From Neoscytalidium dimidiatum (lineage: Eukaryota > Ascomycota > Dothideomycetes > Botryosphaeriales > Botryosphaeriaceae), in NCBI GenBank assembly GCA_037367355.1, contig CM074704.1, positions 806,001 to 870,000 on the forward strand: DNA of 64,000 bases, in the 5' to 3' direction. The translations under genes and the position numbers were made by a program. Of this stretch, positions 1 to 9,968 are shown one piece after another. Under the pieces are notes generated by a model. That model had not been told where the DNA came from, did not search any database, and saw only the letters and a program-made list of their open reading frames with translations. Numbering within the stretch: the first letter of the stretch is position 1; every line of letters begins with the position of its first letter.

Positions 1-568
1 TTGTCCCTGCCTGGCCTAAAGACCAATGGCTTCTCAATCCCAGGAGACTGGACTTGAGACTCAAGCCTCTGGCAGCGACGGACCACGACCTCAATGGTTC
101 CAACATTCTTCAGAACATTTTCGCTTACATTTGGTGTTTTGTCTGCAGTAGCTGGGATGAGACAGATCAGCAGGGTGAACGTGGAGCATCAATAAGTAAG
201 AGCATACCGATGTCGAGGTTCTCGAATCGCCAAGGGCGGCCGACGAATTCGCCTTTTGCGACCCTCTCCTCCTTCTGGCGGAGGGTGAAATCAATCTCAT
301 AGAACTCCGGAGTCACCGTACCATCGGGCGGAATCAGGCCCTTGCGGTTGCGGTTGCACTGATACACTCCATCGATGTAGACGAACACGGCTAGTCCTGG
401 GGCGATATAGCCACTGGACGTGAGATGGATGGCGAAGGCTGTCGGGTCGTCAGGAATAGCGACGAAGGTTTCAACCAGGCCATCGCCGTAGTTGGTGCTG
501 TACTCCTTGAGCGGAGTGTGTGAAGGATCTTTCTCAATCCGACAAGTTATCTGCTTGAGGGTCGGCAT
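1..568 (-). CDS. DUF7918-like fungal protein, 3' end off window
   Basis: Two exons are visible: 568-208 and 142-1, joined by a 65-nt intron (207-143, GTATGC donor, CTGCAG acceptor). Splicing turns the end of exon 1 (FENLDI) into an in-frame continuation that contains VGTIEVVVRRC and runs off the left edge, so the C terminus is missing. The start is the ATG at 568; an upstream in-frame TTG is ignored. The motif order (ETFVAIPDDPTAFAIHL, then GLAVFVYIDGVYQCNRN, then VEVVVRRC-like) matches what I remember of the fungal family Pfam calls DUF7918. That is a cytoplasmic-looking beta-rich domain of unknown function. No signal peptide or membrane segment is seen. The family name is recalled, not searched; that the gene is real is well supported by the clean splice. 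Confidence 0.75.
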
Positions 569-1984
569 GATGCAGAGTGGCAACGCGATGGCATCAACAC
601 GGCGAGAGAAGTCAGCGTCAGGATAAGAGTCAACAGCTCAGGATGCGGAATTTGGCGGTCGCTCAGTGAGGTGCTGGTCCGTCGGCGAAGCTGCTGCTCT
701 CCGGGCGTTCGCAGCGCGAAGTGGAAATCTCTTTGCTGGCAGAGAAGATGGGTGCAGACGACTGTTGATCAAGGAAGTACGTGGAGTAGGTTGAGACAAA
801 TGGGTGGAAAAGAGAAGCGGGGTCAGGTGTTGTGGGTTGTAGAGATTTTCGAGTGAGCGTGCAGCCAGATTTGGAAATGGGCAGAGCAACAACATGCGGG
901 CAAAGTGATGATGGTGACCGCGGCAACGACTCAAGGCGGCGCCCGAAACACTTTTCTGCCCGCGATAGAGCAACATACGTATACTCCGAAGCTCTTCGTC
1001 TTCCGCTCTTCAACATGAATTGCAAGTCATCGTAGGCGTTTCAAAGGGCATACTATCTCTTGCATCCTTACCAGCATCATTGTGCGCCTTTCCACAGGAC
1101 ATGTGCACGTGGCCGTGGTGGTGCGCCAGGCTGTCACTTGCCTGGAAAGCTGTCAGGCAGATTCAGAGGAGGTCAGACCAGCATAAGACGAACAGGAAAA
1201 AGGTCTAAACGCAGATACATGCTGGGTGGCACGGAAACACAGGTGCGAGGCGAGAGCAAACGAATAATGGCTCTGTGACACGCAGCTCCACCGCAGAAGA
1301 CCCTGAGCCGCCAGAACTCTGCACCGGAAACTCACAGGCTCGGAGACTGATGTTATCGAACACGAATCTCAATAGTCGTCAACGATGTGAGAGAATACGG
1401 AAAAATGATGGCAATACCATGGCAGCAGCAGAGTTGCCGTGAGGCCATGGTGTCCTACCAAGCTCGGTCCCGGCGATGCAGCGCGGAATCAGGCCACGGC
1501 GGATGAAACTTCCGAAGAGCTCGTGGATGACAGTGGCCACCTCAGCCGAAGAGGGAGGGTAGGCCGGAATGGAAGAATCTCGACAATGAGATTGTCACAT
1601 GCAGGGCTAGCAATATTGTAGTGCGGATGGTAGATGGAGGGGCGAAAGCTACGCGTGGTCACTGCGGAGGCGGGGAATTGCAGTCGTAGAACAGCGCAAA
1701 TACTAATACGCTGGCGTCGGCTTAGCTCCCGAGCGCTCGGTCGGCTCCCCCGCCGAAAACAGAGCCACTGTTGGAGCTACGACGCAGCTACTCAACCTTG
1801 CTCCGCCTACCCGCCTACCCGCCTATCCCTCTCTGCCCTTCCGCGCCTGGACTCCTGTCCTGTCCTGTCCTGCCCTGCCCTGCTCTCCCCTGCGCCACTC
1901 GGGGGTCCAACGCTCTGTTGCATCCCACAATGAGTTGCAGCGCGCACAATCTTTTTATGGGATAGTTGAGCGTTGGTCGACGCA

Positions 1985-2018
<34 letters not shown>

Positions 2019-2019
2019 G
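1985..2019. repeat. (GGC)n trinucleotide repeat
   Basis: About eleven near-perfect GGC units in a row. They lie about 420 bp upstream of the ATG at 2436, in the 5' flank rather than in a supported coding exon. The poly-Ala and poly-Gly readings across the run are shadows of the repeat. Confidence 0.9.
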
Positions 2020-2383
2020 CAGGCGCGTTCGCATCGAGGAAGGCGCGGCCACGAAGAGCGTTGGGATGCAAACGCCGGCCGCGTTGCTGGTAGCTATGCC
2101 GACTATAGCCCATCCGACCTCGACTTCATTCCTCGCCGCTGTTGGTACCCGTACCACGGATCCCTCTCCGCGCACAGCCTGCCCGTCCTGCGCGCCCGCA
2201 TATATCGCCCGGCGAGCGCGTCCTTTCCCCACGGCCTCTGCAGTTATTCCCTATTCCCATTGCGCCGCCGTGATCGTGCCCACCTGACTCCGCTATGAAA
2301 TGACCAATCCATCCCTTCACTATACTTCGTTCCCGACGCTTCAGGAAATGGGCCCGATTTAATCCACGACCTACTCTTTCATA

Positions 2384-2425
2384 ATGCAAGTCCTTTCTTC
2401 TCCTCCGCCCCGCTCCTCACCGTGA
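2384..2425 (+). promoter_or_regulatory. upstream ORF of the 2436 gene
   Basis: A 14-codon ORF (ATG at 2384, TGA at 2423-2425) ends 10 nt before the ATG of the downstream coding sequence, with no intron signal between. If the transcript starts upstream of 2384 it would act as a uORF. That is inference; only the ORF itself is seen. Confidence 0.4.
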
Positions 2426-2435
2426 GACCTGCTTA

Positions 2436-4319
2436 ATGACAGCGTCTAGGAGCTGCGCCAGCAGGCAGGACCTGCTCGAGACCTTGACGCTGGCAGTTGA
2501 GGCTGTTCACCCGGCTGCCGTCCGCTCCATCGTCGAATACCTGGCCAGCCCGCTCACCGACCATGATCTCTCCGAATTCGTCCACGGCTTGCGCTCCGGC
2601 TCCGCCCATGACGACTGGCCGCATAGCATGCCCCGCCCCGTCCAAGCCCGTCTCCTCGACCGCATAAACCATGCGAAGACCCGCTACGCTACTTATCTAC
2701 GAGCTCGCGGCCAGCATGATATTGAGCTCAGATGGCCTTACAGCCACAGCCTGCAATCGCTTGGCATGCTCCACAGTAAGGATCTTGCTACTTTCTTCGA
2801 GGGCTTGTGGTCCCGCCGCTACACGCATTGCGCTGTCAGCACTCTGGGCTCTCAATCTTACAGAAGCTTCAGCGTCGTTGTCTCGTCCTCAGAACTTTCC
2901 CGTCTTTGCCAATCTGTCAAGGACTGGCGCGTCGAAGTGAAGGAAAACGTCATTCAGACTTTCGGCCCACTTGAGGCCGGTGCTCCCACGCGTACCATGG
3001 AAGAAATTCACTTGCAGATGGTCCACGCACTTCACGACATACACAGGCATCGTTTCGAGACCGCTTCACCGACCATTGAGCGCGGCAACGAGCCTTGGTT
3101 CCCATTTCCTAATGTCGTGCGCCAATCCAACGAGCTCGTCGCCCCTCCGAGGATCGAGAACATGATGGGCCGGAAACTCGACACTTTCAGGGACTGGGAC
3201 TCTGGCAAGGCCGGCGACGTCGTTCTGAAGAATGCTCCCTCGTCAAGAGCACGCCAACATCGCTTCGTTGCGCGTCGTACCAGCCATGGTCGTCTGAGGG
3301 GAAAGCTCCCATCCCACTGGAAGGATCCCGAGCTCGAACAGCGCGACGGATTTTTCAGTGGGAAGCTGGGAGATAGGAGCGCTCGCGGCGCTGTACGTTG
3401 GCCTGAGCTTCCGGCCATCAAAGAGGACCGACAATACGACAAAGCTGCTCGTCCTCGACCACCCAAAGAGCTCCAGATCGAGGCTTTGTCAAATTCAGGT
3501 GAAGATGTTGGCTCGGTCGCCGTTGCAAGTTTGTCTACTGTTGCCGGCGATCTGCAGCGGATGAAGTCATTTGTTCGAAAGCCTTCCCGTGGTGAACTGC
3601 TTCACTCATCGCCAACTGCACCAGAGGTTGAGGTTGCTCAAGCGGAAGCCCTACCTACCCCACCGTCGCCAAGTCGCATTATCCCGATGTCTGGTAGGCC
3701 GCCAAGCGACACTGGTTTGGCAACTCCACCCGACTCGGCATCGCCCATCAAGCCTCAAGGCCCAGCAAAGCGGTTGAATAGACGTGCCCCAAGCGCAGCA
3801 TCAAAGGTCAAGCCGCGTCGTCCACAAATTCGACGCTCTGTCTCAAACAAAACAGACACCAGTGCCAACACCACGTCCAGCTCTCGGACAGCATCAACAT
3901 CCTCCATGGACGCTTTCAACAAGATGTCAGCCAAGAGCAGCTCGACGACCGCGGGGTCGCCATCGCCAACAACTATGTGGACGCACCCATTCGAGAACTT
4001 CAATGTGGCTGAAAGACGCCGAAGTTCCGGCTTGGGTGCATTCTCTCCCACAAAACAAGCGACTACAAGCGTGCAACATATCGAAGCTGCTGCTGAACGC
4101 TCACTGCCTGAGAGTAGTATGGTCATTTGCTCTTCAAGTCCAGACGATGCTCGCGGTGGGCAGCTCATTTCAACTCCGAAACTACGGAAGGAGAGGGTTG
4201 ACTCAACCATTTCTCCATCTCACCGTAGTGCCATGGACGCACTTCGAGGCAGCATAGATCTGAAGGGTAATGCTATTATCGACATTGACTGTGGGATTGC
4301 TCGATCCCAAAGCCAATGA
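2436..4319 (+). CDS. conserved-looking fungal protein, unknown function
   Basis: Single-exon ORF of 627 residues from the ATG at 2436. Residues 1-230 look globular and mixed alpha: LLETLTLAVEAVHPAAV, IVEYLASPL and a tryptophan-containing stretch around WPYSHSLQSLG. The remaining two thirds are low complexity, rich in Ser, Pro, Arg and Thr, with basic clusters (RRAPSAASKVKPRRP) and many S/T-P sites. That suggests a phosphorylated, disordered, possibly nuclear protein. No signal peptide, membrane segment or catalytic motif was seen. I do not recognise the family. Length, continuous frame and codon use support a real gene. The start is the first ATG after a TGA-terminated uORF. Confidence 0.75.
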   Translation: MTASRSCASRQDLLETLTLAVEAVHPAAVRSIVEYLASPLTDHDLSEFVHGLRSGSAHDDWPHSMPRPVQARLLDRINHAKTRYATYLRARGQHDIELRWPYSHSLQSLGMLHSKDLATFFEGLWSRRYTHCAVSTLGSQSYRSFSVVVSSSELSRLCQSVKDWRVEVKENVIQTFGPLEAGAPTRTMEEIHLQMVHALHDIHRHRFETASPTIERGNEPWFPFPNVVRQSNELVAPPRIENMMGRKLDTFRDWDSGKAGDVVLKNAPSSRARQHRFVARRTSHGRLRGKLPSHWKDPELEQRDGFFSGKLGDRSARGAVRWPELPAIKEDRQYDKAARPRPPKELQIEALSNSGEDVGSVAVASLSTVAGDLQRMKSFVRKPSRGELLHSSPTAPEVEVAQAEALPTPPSPSRIIPMSGRPPSDTGLATPPDSASPIKPQGPAKRLNRRAPSAASKVKPRRPQIRRSVSNKTDTSANTTSSSRTASTSSMDAFNKMSAKSSSTTAGSPSPTTMWTHPFENFNVAERRRSSGLGAFSPTKQATTSVQHIEAAAERSLPESSMVICSSSPDDARGGQLISTPKLRKERVDSTISPSHRSAMDALRGSIDLKGNAIIDIDCGIARSQSQ

Positions 4320-7300
4320 ACAACAAATGTCCCAGAGGTCGCTGGCGCGCTCATTCATCAGTTGGATCCTCCCTCATCAACACCTGTCGGCTCCAGGAAC
4401 ACATGCAAGATAATTGCACAGTAGTACTTCATCACCAATAAACTATTCTGTCGCATAGATAGTTGCTAGTCCGCTCGGCTTCAATTCTTTCACCTCAGAT
4501 TTCGCCGTAATACCCTTCTCTTGTATCAAATATCATCACATACGTTTAAGATACCCTCATTAGCAAAGAGGGTAATCAGGTTTCCCATTTTCAACTCGAG
4601 ACTAGTCGTCTGGTTTATTCTTGCGCAGTATCTTTCATTGGCAGCAGACGCCTGTTTTTGTCTGTTTTTGGGAACCGATTATACCCCAGTGTCTCTCTCT
4701 GCATTGTAATGGATGAGCTTTTGGTACGGCACGGCGCTAGATGGAGTTGAGCGTAATGCGTAATTGGGAGGATGCAGTGTAGGCGCAGGGCTCAGAGAGC
4801 AAAATGGTTCATGGTCTCAGGTCTACCAGATAGTAGACAATCGCATTAATCGATAGTCTGTTCGGTGCAAAGTGCCACCTCGGGGTGAATTACGCTATTC
4901 CTTGTCGTAGTGATGAACAACAGGCTTGAACCGTGCCTCGACAGGGCCTAAGCTTATTTTGCGGATTACCTCAAAGCCGCGAGCATACATCCTTGACTCT
5001 TATTACACAAGTGTTTCATGTTATCCAGAGATGTGAATGTGATGCTTTCTGCTTCCTCGGCAGAAATACCCACACGTCGTACATGCTACCAAATCCCCCC
5101 TCATCTGTCCTTTTTCAGTCCTTTCTTATCAAGAGTGCTACAGGCCCATCTCCTTGAAGCTTTCCATCCGCCACGTTCAAACTTCGCAACACGCAACCAC
5201 ATCCAGCGGACACTCCACCTTCCACAATGCGCGTCCTATGCAAATGCCGCCACCATCATCCCGCCTAGCGTGGAGAGAAAGCACCGTCGCCACCTCAGCG
5301 GTGAGCCAGTCCCTCCCTTTCCACCACGATGATTTGTCTCCCGTGAACACGTACCCGCACGCATGTAGGCCACGGCACGCACCACAAGACGCAGGCACCG
5401 CCCAGCCGGTCCCCAGGATCGCCTCGCCGCACCGCCACCTGTCAAAAGTCCCATTTTTTTACTTCTTTTTTTTTTTTTTTACTTTTGCCCTGCATAATCG
5501 CATTCTTGCCTCTTTGCCCTGCATACGCAAATCATATTTTTTTTTTCTAAACTTCCCTGGCTGTTCCCAGGATATGATGAACATGCATTATGATTCATAG
5601 GCCCTGTCGATCGCGGCTGGGGGGCGATCAGCATTCCGGGGCGCCGGAAAGGGGAAAGAAAAGAGAGAGAAAGATAGAGAGGTTCCCACGCCCGGGCATG
5701 CAAGCGTGTGCGCTCGGGAATTATACCCGTCCCAATACGAAGCGGAGTGTGGGGGTTGGTCAAGCGGCGTGGAGTCGGCAGGCCGTTGTTTTGTGTGTCA
5801 CCCAGAGCCGCAAGCGGCGGCTCTGGGGATCGGCACTTTTTTTTTCTGCGACTTTTAGGAGCTTTTCCGAGATACCCTTTCTCTTTTTTTTTTTTCTCTC
5901 TTTTGCCACCATTATCTGGTTGTCATGGAGGATTTGCAAACCGGGGGGGGTAAAGGAATACGCAGAAACAAGCGTGGTTCCGAGGGGTCTAACGTGGCAC
6001 CGTTTGTATCGGCTTGGGCAGGAACAGAAAACCCGTCTTAGGCCTCCTTGGGTGCTCATTTGAGGCAACGGAAACCGCAAGAACAAAGCGGAATGCCGAG
6101 GTGATACAGCGCCTCTGTAGATAGACACGGCAACGCGGACATTCGCAAAAAGTCCCGCATCTTTAACTACAACAGAACAGTGCTTATACTCCTGCCACCT
6201 TGAAACAAACATCCTCCACTCTCCACGCCTAGCCCACAGTAAGGAGGCCATCCTCGCAACTGCTGATCAAAAGCAGGTCCCATCGTCCGCTGTCCCCCCC
6301 CCTCCCCCTCACTCTCCACCATCAGCCGTATCAGGAAAACGCGACATCCACAAAGAACTGCCCGTCCAAGGACGCCTTCCCACGGTAGACAACAAAAATT
6401 AGCCGTGGTGGAGGCGCAAGGAGGTATCTGGGAGCCGGGACCACGTAGCCCTATCTACCCTACCTACCTCCTAACCTCCCCCCCCCCCCTAACATCTTGG
6501 CCCCAAGAACGCGTCAGTGGCTTTCAGGCTCCCCCCTCGAGCAAAGACTTATTGTGGGCCCTTCCCCCGTAGCCGGCGCTAAAGGGGAGAATGCGAACAT
6601 CCGACAGCGGTGGTTGGTTGGGCAGTTTGTCTGGCCCCAGTCTCGCTACCAAAGGAAATAGGTGAATGGTGGACGGGAGGAATTGTTCCGACTGTGGGTC
6701 TATCTCCCTCTCTCTCCCTCTCTCTTCTTTGGCTGGAGATTTGCTCGAGCCCCCGGTGTGGCGTTTATGGGGTGGGGGAGAGAGTGAAGGATGGAGAAGG
6801 CGGTGGCGGTGGTCTTGTGGCTCTTTTTGTCTCAGCCCTGCGGGGCCAAGGATTGGGCGGTTGGGTTCCGCCTTCTGTCGCCTGGACTTCTTCTGCCCCG
6901 TCATCAATTCGCATCGAAGTTTCGGCTGGAGAATTGAGAAAAAAATAGAAAAGGAAAAAAATTTAGCCTCAACGCTGGATAGGGAAGCACCAGGGCTGTA
7001 AACGAAAGCGAAGGCACCAGGGAAAAGGATGGCATCGTCAGACGCAGCAGACAGTATCAATAGCGATCCAAAAATATCACAAACTCCAGACGGCCCCCCT
7101 CCCCAAAAAAAAAGGCTCGCCAGAGTCCAAAACGGCCAGAGGTTCCAGACCCTAACCATAACCCCCTATCAACTCACCATCGTCATTCCCGGTAGAAATC
7201 ATCGCCGAGCAGCCCGATCTACCTCCAGCCACCACGAGCACCTTCTCTACAACAGCACAGCAAGCAAAGCCTGTGGGGCCAGCCGTGGAGTCGCCCGCCT

Positions 7301-9968
7301 CCCCGGCCAAATGAGAAAAAGACGTAGGCGCGCAACACCCGCCCTCTCCCCTGCCGCTCACCCGAGAGAACGGAACCGAGCCGCACGCTCCTCCAGCCGC
7401 CGCCGCCGATATCCGTGGCGGCCTGTTACGCGGTGCGTATGCTCTCCCTCTCCGACCTATTTCCACTCTCGGAAATAAATCTTTAGCGTGTCCAGCCCTA
7501 CTACTGCCCCTACCCCTGTCGAGCTGGGCGCAGGTGGGACCATCGTTTAGCACCGGCGATCAGACGACGGAGGCGGCGGCGCGAGCCGGGTGGACGGGGG
7601 ATGGGGAGGGGCGAGGGAAGAGGGGGTTGCAAGTGAATCGTGCATTCACCCAGCTAAAAGGCGTGGAGGTCGGGCCGTCTCTTGCCAGACGGGTGAGAGA
7701 CCGGATAGGCCGAATGGACGGCGTGGCTTATTCCCGTTGAGGGGGAGAGATGGGATTCGTTGCACCTGTTGGTTATTCTTTTTTCTTGCGCGCAATCGGA
7801 GGTGTATGTCCTTTTTGCTGCGTTGAAAATCGATAGGAAAGAGTTATAGGAAATTCCAGCGGTCTGGGCTGCTGTTGGCAGGGGAAGCAAATCAGAGACA
7901 TCACCGAGCAGGAGCAAGCAAGCAAAGGGAGGGGTGAGAGGGCGGCCGCGCCCGCCCGGGACGTGGGTGCGTAGGTCCGGAAGGCTAGAGGTGTTAGTCT
8001 ACCGCCTCAGCTCGCAAGCAGAGCCCTGTTCACGAAGCTAGCACAGCGGGCGCCGAACGCAAAATCCTTCCTCGCTTAATGAACAGTTCGGCGCCTGCGA
8101 GGCGTTCCGCGGACAGGAAACGGCGTGTGATAGTAGGTCGACGAGTGGGCAATGTCCGCCAGGTTCATCGCACTTCTGTTGCTTCCTGGGATGTTGTATT
8201 GTTGTTGTGGTGCTGGAAGAGAAGAGTAGAGGTCTCGCGCCAAGGAGGAATGTATGGGACGGAATGGTTTCGGTCTGGGTGCACGGAGCACGTTCCTCTT
8301 CCGACATCCATCCAATCCATCCCTTCCTTCCCAGCTGATAGGTGGGCATCGCTTGCGGCGAGACGACAACAGGAAATGTGCCTTGCTTCAGTCCCGACAC
8401 CATGGATCATTTCCTCTTGTTGTCTGTGTGTCTCCTCCTTTGTTTCGTTTCCGTGGTCGTCGCTCACGTCTGTGTGTTGCCCACCGTGCCCCTGCTTCAT
8501 CTACCATGAATCAGACGGCAGACATTCGCAGTCGAGACACTGTCGTACGGGGAGGGGGGAAAGGGAAGTAAACTCTGTTGCAAGGATAATAAAGGTAGAT
8601 AGTACGGCAGATTGACTCGCAAACAATTACCTTATTGAGCAGTGGAGAAATTCCAGCTGCATGCTCACCGTGGAGAAAACCGTCAACGCAAACAACAACA
8701 ACAAAGAAGTGGTAGATGGCTTTCTCGGAGTCGCCGTGCGACACGTGCCCCGCCACATCCTTCCCTTCCCTTCCCTTCCGCGGCGCGACGGCGTCATTGA
8801 TCAGGCGAAGAGAGGCTATCAAGCCGCAACAGCCGCGAGCTGAAGCCGCTCACGTTCGCCCTGCCGAAGAGGGGAAAAGTGAGCAGGCAGGAGTCGGAGG
8901 TCAGCCCGTCCGCCGATCTATGCGCCCTAAAGGCAAACGGTCGAACGCCGTCTCTCATGATCTGCATGAGCAACGAACGCGACCCTCTGGATCGGCCGAT
9001 CATGGGGCGGGAGCATTATCCCTTCCCAGGCATAGCGACATGGTTCGGCGGCTTTTCTTAACCCATCCATGCGTTCTTGGCGATTGGCGTCCAGGTCTGG
9101 CCGTGGGGAGAGAGAGGAAAGAGACCGAGGAGGACAGAAAAGGCGAGATGAGAGAAGGGATCCGCTGCGGCGGGTAGGGCAGAAACAGAACCAGGCCGAC
9201 CATCATCTGCAAGCAGCTAAAAAAGTAGCACCTGCGCGTCTCGCACCTCATTGTTGCCAAAAACGCCATCCAGATGCGCTCTGCTTTCCAAGTTTTCTGC
9301 CGTGATCCTCGTTCCTAGAATCCTGGCACTTACCTTCTTGGTGAAGAGGAGAGCAAAAAGGAACGAAGATCTTCTTCTCTTCCTTTTGTTCCCCAATCCA
9401 CTTGACCCTCGTTCCCATCTCTTTCCGTCGTTCTCTCTTCCCCTCGGTCTCTTCTTCTCCGCTCATCTCTCGGCGCACTCAAAGTCGGCAAGACTCTTGT
9501 CTCTGGTCGCGACCCACCACTCATTGCGCACCAGAGATCTTCCAGGATCTTCAACCCCGGCACGCAAAGAAGGAGGGGCGCATTTTCGTCACTACCCTTC
9601 TCCTTCCCCACAACAAACCATTCCGTCGGCACGATAACACGCGAAGACACTGCTGGACAGTGACCGCGTGTGCCCGTCACCCCTCAAGAAACGGCTCCGC
9701 AAACGAACGCCGTCCAGCTTGCGAAGTCAAAAGTGTCACGCCACCCGTCACTCAGCTGCCTGCAGAGGACCGCACCGCCAACCACATCACTTACCTATCC
9801 CCACGTGGAGCCCACCACCAAACACGATCACCTCACCTTTTTCAAGAACCCGTCCTGCGCTCCTACCCGGTTCCAGATTTGAACTGCCACCGGGAGACAA
9901 TCTCAAACTCTCAGCGGGGAGAAACCTCACTCTCACCGACCCCACGCGCTACTCCCAACCGCCTCAAC
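4320..9968. other. 5.6 kb intergenic region without a supported gene
   Basis: No frame longer than about 210 codons, and none with a recognisable motif. Frames on opposite strands overlap over pyrimidine-rich DNA. It contains T tracts (5466-5480 and several near 5535, 5839 and 5885), C tracts (6293-6304, 6479-6490) and a CT-rich zone (9330-9500) of the kind that precedes transcription starts in filamentous fungi. The last 600 bp probably form the promoter and 5' leader of the gene at 9969. An unspliced frame extends upstream of 9969 to 9402, but its composition fits leader sequence. Confidence 0.55.

Larger units (their letters stand above)
569..2435. other. intergenic region, no supported gene
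   Basis: Only short overlapping reading frames on both strands, none with a recognisable domain or splice partner. It is the shared upstream region of the divergent pair at 568 (-) and 2436 (+). It holds a GGC trinucleotide run near 1985, pyrimidine-rich blocks (1820-1890) and an upstream ORF at 2384. Confidence 0.6.
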
